From an uncultured Candidatus Altimarinota bacterium (GTDB taxonomy: Bacteria; Patescibacteriota; Gracilibacteria; BD1-5; UBA6164), in contig CALDZW010000046.1 of NCBI GenBank assembly GCA_937944175.1, positions 1 through 6,055 of the forward strand: a stretch of 6,055 nucleotides of DNA, given 5' to 3'. How positions within the stretch are numbered: position 1 is the first letter of the stretch; each line of letters starts with the position of its first letter. The notes below the pieces were generated by a model. The model was not told the DNA's origin, ran no database searches, and saw only the letters and a list, made by a program, of their open reading frames with translations. Positions 1 to 6,055 of the stretch are shown here, piece after piece. Position numbers and translations under genes: made by a program.

Positions 1-1688
1 AAATTTCAAAAAGCTCCAAGAACTTTTTCTCTCATATTTCTGTTTTCTCAAATTTTTTCTGTTTTCTCAAGCCTTTGTTCTTCTAAGAGCGCTCTTTCTT
101 CTGATCACATTGATTTCTCCAAACTTTTTTCTCTTTGATAAAACTTCGATTTTCCCGTAATTTTTATAAAAAGAGCTGAACTCACTGTCAGTGATAAAAT
201 CAATGCTGCCAGAAGAGTAGAAAACACAGTAATAGGAATATATGCCAAAAATTTTCACATGATACCAGGTAAAAACATCATTGGTAAAAAGGCAACTAAT
301 GTTGTCATAGTACCAGATATCAATGGTCATTTAAGATCCCTTACAGCAAGCAAAATAGCGGCCACTCTATTGTATCAAAGCTTATATCTCTCGGATCATC
401 ACTCTATAATTACAATAATTGTATCAATGGCTATTCAAAGAGTCAAAACAAGTGAAAAATTAGTCAAAAAATTCAGAGAAAAGCCAAGCGTATCAAGGAC
501 TGTAAATGTCATCAAAAATGAAAGTGGTAAAATCAATGATGCAATGATTGATTCACGAAGTCACACAAAAAGTAGTATGGTAATAAATACAAGCACAAGC
601 GTTTGAATTGCGGTATTTCACAAGCTTTTATAATCATCTTTAATAGTCTCTGACATATCTTTGATATACATTGACTTGAGTCATTTGAATTGAAATTTTC
701 CATCTAAATATTTCTCTATCTCTTCCTTAGCTGATTCAGCTGAATCAAAAATACTGGCTCAATTAGCTTTATTGAAATCAAGAGTTATATAATTATACCC
801 TGTATCATTGTATACTCAAAGACGCTTAAAATCATTTGATTCATACTCTTGAGTGATTGTTGAAATATCACCTAATGTAATTTGAGATGTTCAACTATCT
901 CTGAGTATTACATTTCCAAGTTCATCTATTGAATCAAGCTCTCAATCAATTCTAAAATCATAACTGAGATCCCCTATTGTATAGCTTCAAATTGGAGTAT
1001 TTTTGTTGTATTCACGTATAGTAGAGGCAATCTGAGCAAGACTCAGACCAAGTGATTCTATTTTTGATTTTGAAATATTCACTACAATCTCATAATCTCA
1101 AAAACCACTCGAGCTTGCATCAGCTCTTCAAGATGAAACTCCTCATACATCTATTGATGCAATTTTTCACTTTCATTCAAGTGCAGATTCTATTCTCTTT
1201 GCTTTCTGAAGAAGTTCAAAGTTATTGAAGTTGTCGGCCTTTCAGTATAGCACCAACTGAAACATAAGTGTATTATTGGTTGAGATTTCTTGAACAACAG
1301 GATCCTCAGCATCATCAGGAAAACTGAGAGCATCAACCTTATCCTTAATATCAGATAGTACTGTTGCTGTATCTACTCATGTGTCTAACTCAACACTTGT
1401 GCTTGATACTCATACACCACTTGTAGAAGTAATTTTTTTTATTCAATCAACATCCTTAATCTCTTGTTCAATCTTATCAGTAATAAGAGAATCCATATCA
1501 ATTGGACTCACTCAAGGATACACAGTAGAAATTGATATGATACCAAACTTAATATCAGGACTAGATTCTTTTGGGATAGTAAACATTGAAAATAACCCAA
1601 TAATAACCACCAAAAATACTAACAAAAAACTCACTCTGAATCTTTTGACCCAAAATCATAAAAATCATGATTGTAATGTATCTAACAT
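1..1688 (-). CDS. RND-family efflux permease (AcrB/CusA-like), N-terminal 562 residues; gene runs off the window start
   Basis: This is an inner-membrane pump subunit of the resistance-nodulation-division superfamily, which exports substrates using the proton gradient together with an adaptor protein. With TGA=Gly the frame is open from ATG 1686-1688 to position 1; about 29 codons are TGA. Visible parts are: TM1 about residues 19-38, followed by the typical IPKE...SPD and YPGVSP motifs (57-62); a periplasmic porter region about 40-355; TM2 359-378; TM3 381-401; TM4 407-428 with GIAIDTIIVIIEG; TM5 and the LPGIMGKF motif (473-480) with preceding TMTTLVAFLP; TM6 about 483-510; then a Lys/Glu-rich cytoplasmic linker 511-560. 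The family is usually about 1000-1100 residues, so roughly the C-terminal half is missing only because the window ends. In TM4 the AcrB Asp-Asp pair is Asp422-Thr423, so one acidic residue is retained, as in CusA-type metal pumps. The substrate cannot be read from sequence. The start lies 34 bases after the adaptor stop, with no clear Shine-Dalgarno. Family assignment is firm; subfamily is not. Confidence 0.93.
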
Positions 1689-1722
1689 AATTGTGTATAT
1701 ATTTATTATGGATATGCTTTTA

Positions 1723-4362
1723 TTATTTTTCTAGTCATATTTTTTTAAGAACTTCTGGACTAATTTCAGTCTCTTTCAAATCTTCTTTCTTCTCTTGTTT
1801 ATTTACTCACTTCTTAATAACTGGAATTCATTTCATAGTGTTTCCTGTTCCAGTTTCACTTGAGGGAATATTTTTTTGTTTATCTTCTATTTTTTGTACT
1901 TCCTTCATCTGCCCCTCTTTCTTTAGAATAAATCTATTCTCATCATAGTTCGAAAGGTTTGTCATGATATACTGAGTTTTTGGGTGTAACTTTGAAGTCA
2001 CTTCTATTGATTGCCCCCATACTTTTCAAAGCGTCACATCAGTAATCTCTAGAGTAGAACCACTCATGATTGCTACCTTTCATTTTCATGCTCAAGTTAC
2101 TTCAATCAGATTAATTGGAAAAAGCGCTACTCCTGTTGTGAGTGGAATTTGTACATCAATAAGTCATCAAATAGTTGTAAATTTCTCTGTAAAAGTAACT
2201 GTTGTTTTATATGCAAGGTTACTATCAGCTACTGATCATATTGAATCAATCTTTCATATAATTGACTTTCCATCTTTTTTAACAACTACTTTTGTTCAAA
2301 CGGGTACTTTTGACCTTTCTTCTTTTGATAGAGAGATTTCTACTTTTGTGTTATCAAGGGAGCTAATAGTGACAAGAGCCGTTCCAAGTGATACATTCTG
2401 TCATACATCAACTTTTATATCACTTACCACTCATGAAGTTCATGATTCAGACACCAGCTTAGAGAATTCATTATTTGCCTGATTTTTTGTATTTTTAGAA
2501 AGCTTAATATTATTACTCATTTTCTTCAGAGTAATATCTTTGAGTTTTTTTGCATTATCTAAGCGTACATTTGCTTCTTTTAGAGCAATATTAGCATCTT
2601 GTATATTTTTCTCATTATCAATCTTTAATTTCTTCAGAGCTATATCATTATTCTGTATTGCTGTTTGCAGACTATTGATAGTTTTTTGTTGATCAGCTTT
2701 GAGTCTTTCAAGTGAAATTTCATTATTTTTTATAGCTGTTTGCAGACTATTAATAGTTTTTTGTTTATCAATTTTGAGTTTTTCCAGTGAGATCTCATTA
2801 TTAGTTATAGCACTTTGCAAAGATGAAAGGGTTTTTTCTGAATCAGTTTTTGCTCTCTCAAGATTAATTTGATTATTTTGAAGAGCTGTATCTAGATCAC
2901 CATCAGTAATATTTTGATTTTTCTCTAAAATAGTAATCTCATCTTGTAGTAGTTTCAAATTCTCTTCTGCTGCTTTTTCAGTATTTTTGTAGGTATTAAG
3001 AAAAGATATAACTTGTGATTTGTATGTCCCGTATCATGAAAAGCTTTGATCAGTTTGAGATTGATACCCATTAATTTGAGCTTTGAAACCATCAATTTGT
3101 GTTTGGTTAATACTTCCCAGAGATACTACCGTATTATCCATAACTTTGGTAAGTTGTTTGAGAAGATTATTTGCAAGATTGTACCCTTCAGTTGAAGTTC
3201 TGAAATTATATTCAAAATCTTCTTGTCACATACTTGCAAAATCCATTGCCTGAATATCTAATATATCAAATATATCTCTTTTGTATGCTACAAATTCTCT
3301 AAAGAGCATTTCAGTAGATTGCAATTGAGTTTTGTTTCTAATTCACAAATAATCTTCATAATCATCATTAAGTCGTTTTTTATTCTCAGTAATTCATAAA
3401 ATGGTATCAGAAAAATCAATAATATCAATCATCAAGTTATCCAAACTATTATAGGTAGAAATAGCAGAATTTTTAAATGATTTCAATTGCTCTATATTGG
3501 CATTTTTGAGGTTTGACACTTCAAGCTCTGCCTTTGATATATTATTCTTGAGCTTATCCATCTGCACAGAAAATGTAGTATCTTCTGATTTTTTAGACGT
3601 AGTAAGTGCCAGTGTAGATTGTGTAATTGATTGATCTAGTAGCTTTTTAGTATCTTCATAATCTGTTTTTGATTTTGCTAAAGCGAGGTCAGCTTGCGCT
3701 ATATTTTGCTCTAATACTTTTTTTGTATCACTGAGATCATCTTTTGATTTTGTAACAGCTAATTGCGCTTGAGCAATATTTTGAGCCAGAACCTTCTTAG
3801 TATCAATCAAATCTGTTCTTGATTTATTGAGTGTTAATTGTGCCTGAGCTACGTTCTGAGTTCAAATATTTTTGGTGTCTGTTATGCTATTTTTTGCTTT
3901 TTGTACCGCTATACTTGCATCAGTAATATTTTTTTCTAAATTTACCTTCTGAGTATTATAGTCAATTTCTGCTGATTCAATTCAGAGAGTAGATTTTTCT
4001 ACACTCAATCAATATGAAGCAACACTATCTTCTAAGCTCACAAGCTTTGCTCATTTCTTAATTTTTTGTCACTCTTTTACATGAATAGTTTTAATTTTTC
4101 CATTAGCAAGAGCTGACACTGTTACATCTTCCTGAGAAACAACCTTTCCAGTTTTCTCAAGTACTGCACTTCATCAAAAATCTTTTCATAATTTTGTCTC
4201 TATGAAAAAATCTTGCTTTTCAATATTGTCTGATATCTCACTAGTACTTCCCTTTTCATCTAAAATGTTGTTGTCATCTCATGATTTCATATTATATAAT
4301 ATCCCTCATCATGCTATTACTAGTATACCTATACCAGAAACTATCAATTGCTTTTTGTTCAT
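1723..4362 (-). CDS. Giant HlyD/AcrA-type membrane fusion (periplasmic adaptor) protein with repeat-built coiled-coil hairpin
   Basis: This 879-residue adaptor is encoded directly upstream of the RND permease and is presumably its partner. In order: an N-terminal membrane anchor (about 5-24) after MNKK; lipoyl half-motif 1 (about 72-112, with VKEGQKIKKGAKLVSLE); helical arm 1 (about 115-297) containing five 25-residue repeats at 137-261; a non-repetitive tip region (about 298-465); helical arm 2 (about 466-637) with five 25-residue repeats at 496-620; lipoyl half-motif 2 (about 641-668); a beta-barrel region (about 670-745); a membrane-proximal beta region (about 746-815); and a charged tail rich in Lys and Glu (817-879). 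Typical adaptors are about 350-450 residues, so this one is about twice as long, mainly in the hairpin and tip. About 30 codons are TGA, including conserved lipoyl glycines 98, 104 and 654. An in-frame ATG at 4393-4395 would add 11 residues, but it overlaps a TATAAT, so 4362 is preferred; AAAAAGG just before this ATG is a weak ribosome site. Two TAA stops end the gene. Confidence 0.9.
2503..2877 (-). repeat. Five tandem 75-nt (25-residue) repeats encoding arm 2 of the adaptor hairpin
   Basis: Residues 496-620 form five units starting at 496, 521, 546, 571 and 596. The consensus is NNEISLEKLKxDxQKTINSL followed by QTAIx. Units two to four are also similar in DNA: the segment ctgtttgcagactatt recurs exactly 75 bases apart (2661 and 2736), inside a longer stretch with very few differences. 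This points to recent duplication of this arm. Residues 471-495 look like a further degenerate unit (ends DTALQ). The array has the same span, 375 bases, as the arm 1 array. Confidence 0.87.
3580..3954 (-). repeat. Five tandem 75-nt (25-residue) repeats encoding arm 1 of the adaptor hairpin
   Basis: Residues 137-261 of the adaptor fall into five units starting at 137, 162, 187, 212 and 237. The consensus is DTKKVLxQNIAQAxLAxxKSKxD followed by two variable residues. The first unit (TQKVNLEKNITDASIAVQKA at its start) is the most diverged. The 25-residue period equals two heptads plus one hendecad, as expected for a long coiled coil with regular stutters. After residue 261 a four-residue insertion (TTFS) breaks the phase, and a further diverged unit (NNISKAELEVSNLK) follows. 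The repeats are clear in protein but diverged in DNA. Confidence 0.85.
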
Positions 4363-4393
4363 ACCTTTTTCTAATATAATAAATTTTGATAAC

Positions 4394-4399
4394 ATTATA
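4394..4399 (-). promoter_or_regulatory. Candidate -10 box for the adaptor-permease operon
   Basis: On the minus strand this reads TATAAT, a perfect -10 hexamer, 31 bases before the chosen ATG at 4362. No good -35 is visible: TTGTTT lies 15 bases upstream and is weak. A second TATAAT on the same strand sits at 4429-4434, also without a convincing -35. In such AT-rich DNA either could be chance. Confidence 0.35.
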
Positions 4400-4495
4400 G
4401 TGAAAGAATATAAGAAACAAGTAAGATCATTATAAAATAGAAATTGACGTTAAAAAGTGTATATTAAGCTTTTATTAAGTAGTAAACTGTTCTTT

Positions 4496-4516
4496 TTGTA
4501 ACACTCTTTGTTATAA
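4496..4516 (+). promoter_or_regulatory. Inverted repeat upstream of the His-rich exported protein gene; putative regulator site
   Basis: The half-sites are TTGTAACA and TGTTATAA separated by five bases, pairing at seven of eight positions. The element ends 13 bases before the putative -35 at 4530. A near-identical element (5140-5159) precedes the next exported protein gene, which makes a shared transcription-factor site more likely than chance. It lies in the divergent intergenic region and so could also influence the minus-strand operon. Confidence 0.5.
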
Positions 4517-4529
4517 AAATAATAAAGGA

Positions 4530-4557
4530 TTGACTTCAAAAAAAAAATAAATATAAA
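4530..4557 (+). promoter_or_regulatory. Putative sigma70-type promoter of the His-rich exported protein gene
   Basis: TTGACT (4530-4535) and TATAAA (4552-4557) are separated by 16 bases, most of them a run of A. Transcription would begin near 4564, giving a leader of about 54 bases before ATG 4618. No Shine-Dalgarno is visible before that ATG. Confidence 0.5.
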
Positions 4558-4617
4558 ACAAAATAGATGATTCCATAATTATCAAAATATTTATATTTAC
4601 ATAAACTTTTATTACTT

Positions 4618-5067
4618 ATGTTTGAAGATTTAAGAAATGCTATTTGAGTAACTACATGATATGATCACAAACCAGGTGAGAATATTTTTGAGGCACCGAC
4701 TGAGGTAATAGATAAAACAAAAAGAAAACTGATGGGTACTATGATTGCATTACCAGTACTTAGTGCATCAATACCTAGTTTTATATCCCCTGAGGCACAA
4801 GCAGCAGATGAACATAAAGACGGTAGTGACTATAAACGTGTAATAATTGACCAGGAGTTGGAGAAAGGGCATAAATATTGTGATGGTAAAACCAATGGAA
4901 CAAGTTACCAATGACATGCACGTCATGTTGTTGGAGATGATGATACTATTTGACATTATGCTGTTAGTTGAGTTTGTCTAGAGGGTGACCTTGACTTCAT
5001 CTCAGATATTCCTCCAGCAAATTCAAGAGACTATCCTCATGGTCATGAAAATCATTCACATAAATAA
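4618..5067 (+). CDS. Small exported His-rich protein of unknown function, 149 residues
   Basis: I do not recognise this protein. With TGA=Gly (5 of 14 glycine codons) the frame is open from ATG 4618 to TAA 5067. Residues 1-32 are a polar leader. Residues 33-37 (KTKRK) are basic, 38-57 are hydrophobic, and AQA at 60-62 followed by Ala63 fits a signal peptidase I site, so this looks like a signal peptide with an unusually long N-region. A later ATG at 4732 would remove the basic residues, so 4618 is preferred. The mature part (63-149) is small, with nine His in 87 residues, five of the nine lying outside the tail (66, 85, 100, 103, 113) and four in the PHGHENHSHK tail. It also has two Cys (88 and 120) that could form a disulfide, and an acidic GDDD. 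Metal binding is possible but unproven. The gene is monocistronic by its own promoter and the terminator at 5105-5132. Confidence 0.82.
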
Positions 5068-5104
5068 AAAATACACCAAAATAATAGATTATTGACATTA
5101 TTTC

Positions 5105-5132
5105 AAAGAACTCACTACTTAGTGAGTTCTTT
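5105..5132 (+). terminator. Intrinsic terminator after the His-rich exported protein gene
   Basis: AAAGAACTCACTA and TAGTGAGTTCTTT form a perfect 13-base inverted repeat with a two-base centre; realistically a 12-bp stem with an ACTT loop. It begins 37 bases after the stop at 5067 and is followed by TTATAATTTTT, a loose T-rich tract. It separates the two exported protein genes into independent transcription units. Confidence 0.75.
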
Positions 5133-5139
5133 ATAATTT

Positions 5140-5159
5140 TTATAACACCTTTGTTATAA
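5140..5159 (+). promoter_or_regulatory. Perfect inverted repeat upstream of the four-Cys repeat protein gene; putative regulator site
   Basis: TTATAACA-cctt-TGTTATAA is a perfect 8-bp inverted repeat, ending eight bases before the TTGACA at 5168. The right half and flank (TTTGTTATAAAAA) match the element at 4496-4516 almost exactly. The position just upstream of the -35 would suit an activator; an overlapping repressor is also possible. It could alternatively form a weak hairpin, but it lies outside any expected transcript of the downstream gene. Confidence 0.55.
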
Positions 5160-5167
5160 AAAAATAA

Positions 5168-5195
5168 TTGACAATTTTCATTTTTTACATAAATA
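5168..5195 (+). promoter_or_regulatory. Putative sigma70-type promoter of the four-Cys repeat protein gene
   Basis: A consensus TTGACA (5168-5173) is followed after 16 bases by TAAATA (5190-5195), a fair -10 match. The leader before ATG 5234 would be about 30 bases and shows no Shine-Dalgarno. Confidence 0.5.
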
Positions 5196-5233
5196 AGTGT
5201 AACATTTTATTAAAAATTAATGTATATATTATT

Positions 5234-5869
5234 ATGGGATGATTAAGAAAAAATAGTTTTTTGGGAACTGCACTTGCAATGTCAATGTTACCTTGAATCA
5301 CATCTGCACACAAGATACCATCAACTAATAAAACTCTAGAACAAGTACAGACAGCTGTTGAAAAGTGTTTTGATGGTGCTGGTGATGCAAGAACTTGCTA
5401 CAAAGGTTTTGCTAATGAATGAGGAAAATTTTGGATGAATGCAAAAAAACACAAATGAAGTAAAGAGAAAGTGACAATAGAATGTACTCCAGATGGTGAC
5501 TGTGACAAATCAGATAATCAGACTCATAACGCTAATAAAAGTCATCCTAGCAAGATTTCATATCATAGACCAATGAATACTTCTAGTTGAAGCGATAGAA
5601 AAGTTAATACTCTCTGATCAGTGTGGGCTGATAAATTTGAGGGTGCAACTTCCGTAGATTATAGTGCTTCCGCGATCAAAACAAGAGTGAGAGAATGTTT
5701 TAAAGAACAAAAACCTACTATCCTATGTTACCCTTATGCTGATTGATTTAGGAGATATCAAAATAGATGGAGAGTTAAGACTAAAGAAACAGAATGACCA
5801 AATAAGACATTGATATGTGATCAGAATGGTCAGTGTGATGATGAAGGGAAAGGCAATATTCAGTTATAA
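5234..5869 (+). CDS. Small exported protein with two copies of a four-cysteine module, 211 residues
   Basis: I do not recognise this family. The frame is open from ATG 5234 to TAA 5869 with TGA=Gly (8 of 19 glycines). The N-terminus has a signal peptide: basic RK at 5-6, a hydrophobic stretch 8-22, and TSA at 23-25 as a likely cleavage site before His26. The mature protein contains two related modules, residues 42-91 and 152-202. Each starts (V)-x-x-C-F and has the cysteine pattern C-x9-C-Y-x27/28-C-x5-C-D. Eight Cys in total (45, 55, 84, 90 and 155, 165, 195, 201) suit two disulfides per module outside the cytoplasm. The linker 92-151 is polar, rich in Ser, Asn, Lys and His. The mature protein is basic. 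A shared upstream palindrome with the preceding exported protein gene suggests co-expression. A secreted binding protein or effector is conceivable, but nothing here proves a role. Confidence 0.85.
5357..5506 (+). repeat. Four-Cys module, copy 1 (residues 42-91 of the 211-residue exported protein)
   Basis: Cys at 45, 55, 84 and 90 with spacings 9, 28 and 5. Key shared residues with copy 2: V-x-x-C-F at the start, C-Y at the second Cys, and D-x-x-C-x-x-x-G-x-C-D-like ending (here CTPDGDCD). The ending contains alternating Asp (87, 89, 91), reminiscent of calcium-loop ligands. Confidence 0.75.
5687..5839 (+). repeat. Four-Cys module, copy 2 (residues 152-202 of the 211-residue exported protein)
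   Basis: Cys at 155, 165, 195 and 201 with spacings 9, 29 and 5, matching copy 1 with a single-residue insertion. It ends CDQNGQCDDEG, parallel to CTPDGDCDKSD of copy 1. It is richer in Arg and aromatic residues (FRRYQNRWR) than copy 1, so the DNA copies are well diverged and the duplication is old. Confidence 0.75.
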
Positions 5870-6055
5870 TCTACAAATAAAACTGAAGAAGAGTTCTATA
5901 ATTATGTTAAAAATAGTAGATGAAAAACTAGAATTTAAGAAAAAAATTTTTTGAAGAACAAAATCTGCTAGGATATATTATCATTATATAAAATGTATCT
6001 AGGAAATATAATAGTCAGAGAGTTAATACTATGGAGTAAAATATAATCTCAAGAA
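5870..6055. other. Downstream intergenic stretch without a supportable gene
   Basis: This AT-rich end of the window shows no clear terminator after the stop at 5869. A 32-codon frame (ATG 5904 to TAG 6002, one TGA) begins MLKIVDEKLEFKKK and has a plausible Lys/Glu-rich composition, with TATAAT at 5897-5902 immediately before the ATG, but it is too short and isolated to call. The minus strand has only a similarly short frame. Confidence 0.5.

Noticed and set aside
37..70. Direct repeat tttctgttttctcaa at 37-51 and 56-70
   Set aside because: The offset of 19 bases is out of frame within the permease linker and the sequence is low-complexity Lys/Glu coding, so it is probably chance.
259..606. 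Plus-strand open frame of 115 codons
   Set aside because: It lies antisense to the RND permease, whose conserved motifs run through this interval on the minus strand.
1381..2482. Plus-strand open frames at 1381-1734, 1691-1948 and 2066-2482
   Set aside because: They are antisense to the permease and adaptor genes and encode no recognisable domain; the minus-strand frames carry family motifs.
2440..3810. Two separate short minus-strand genes or a broken pseudogene between 2440 and 3810
   Set aside because: They are pieces of one 879-codon frame interrupted only by TGA, which is glycine here; no TAA or TAG occurs inside.
2503..3954. CRISPR-like array, because of regular spaced repeats
   Set aside because: The repeats are contiguous 75-nt coding units in frame with the adaptor, without unique spacers.
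4463..4479. Direct repeat ATTAAG at 4463 and 4474, spaced 11 bases
   Set aside because: Six-base AT-rich repeats are expected by chance here and no promoter element is properly spaced from them.
4768..4956. Minus-strand open frame of 62 codons
   Set aside because: It overlaps the exported His-rich protein gene, which has a signal peptide, promoter and terminator in the right places.
5904..6002. Possible 32-residue protein MLKIVDEKLEFKKK...
   Set aside because: Too short, no ribosome site, no conserved feature, and an equally short frame exists on the other strand.
1..6055. tRNA, rRNA, riboswitch or insertion sequence
   Set aside because: I saw no cloverleaf, conserved rRNA segment, structured leader, transposase motif or terminal inverted repeats.

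Overview
The window comes from an AT-rich bacterium in which UGA encodes glycine (genetic code 25), which points to the candidate phyla Absconditabacteria (SR1) or Gracilibacteria (BD1-5). Read with the standard code, every gene here falls apart. With TGA read as Gly, four long frames open completely, and TGA falls on glycines that are invariant in known families: the YPG motif and the MG of the LPGIMG motif in the RND permease, and the glycines of both lipoyl half-motifs in the adaptor. TGG is still used for Trp, so TGA=Trp (code 4) is not the explanation. The two phyla cannot be told apart from this window.

Layout. Minus strand, 4362 to 1: a two-gene efflux operon. The promoter-proximal gene (4362-1723) encodes an unusually long 879-residue HlyD/AcrA-type membrane fusion (adaptor) protein. 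The second gene (1688 to beyond position 1) encodes an AcrB/CusA-type RND permease, of which only the N-terminal 562 residues lie in the window. Only 34 bases separate the two genes. Plus strand, 4618-5869: two small exported proteins of unknown function, of 149 residues (His-rich, two Cys) and 211 residues (two copies of a four-cysteine module). A strong hairpin terminator separates them, and each has its own putative promoter. The 255-base divergent intergenic region (4363-4617) holds promoters for both directions. The last 186 bases hold no gene I can support.

How they may work together. The adaptor and permease should form one envelope pump, with the adaptor anchored by its N-terminus and carrying a very long helical hairpin. 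Both arms of the hairpin are built from 25-residue repeats, five clear units in each arm, and the hairpin is capped by a tip region of about 170 residues without repeats in place of a short turn. Cells of these phyla are generally thought to lack a classical outer membrane with TolC, so what this tip touches is an open question. The two exported proteins share a palindromic element, TTRTAACA-N4/5-TGTTATAA, just upstream of their putative -35 boxes, which suggests co-regulation by one factor. Any functional link between them and the pump is inference from position only.
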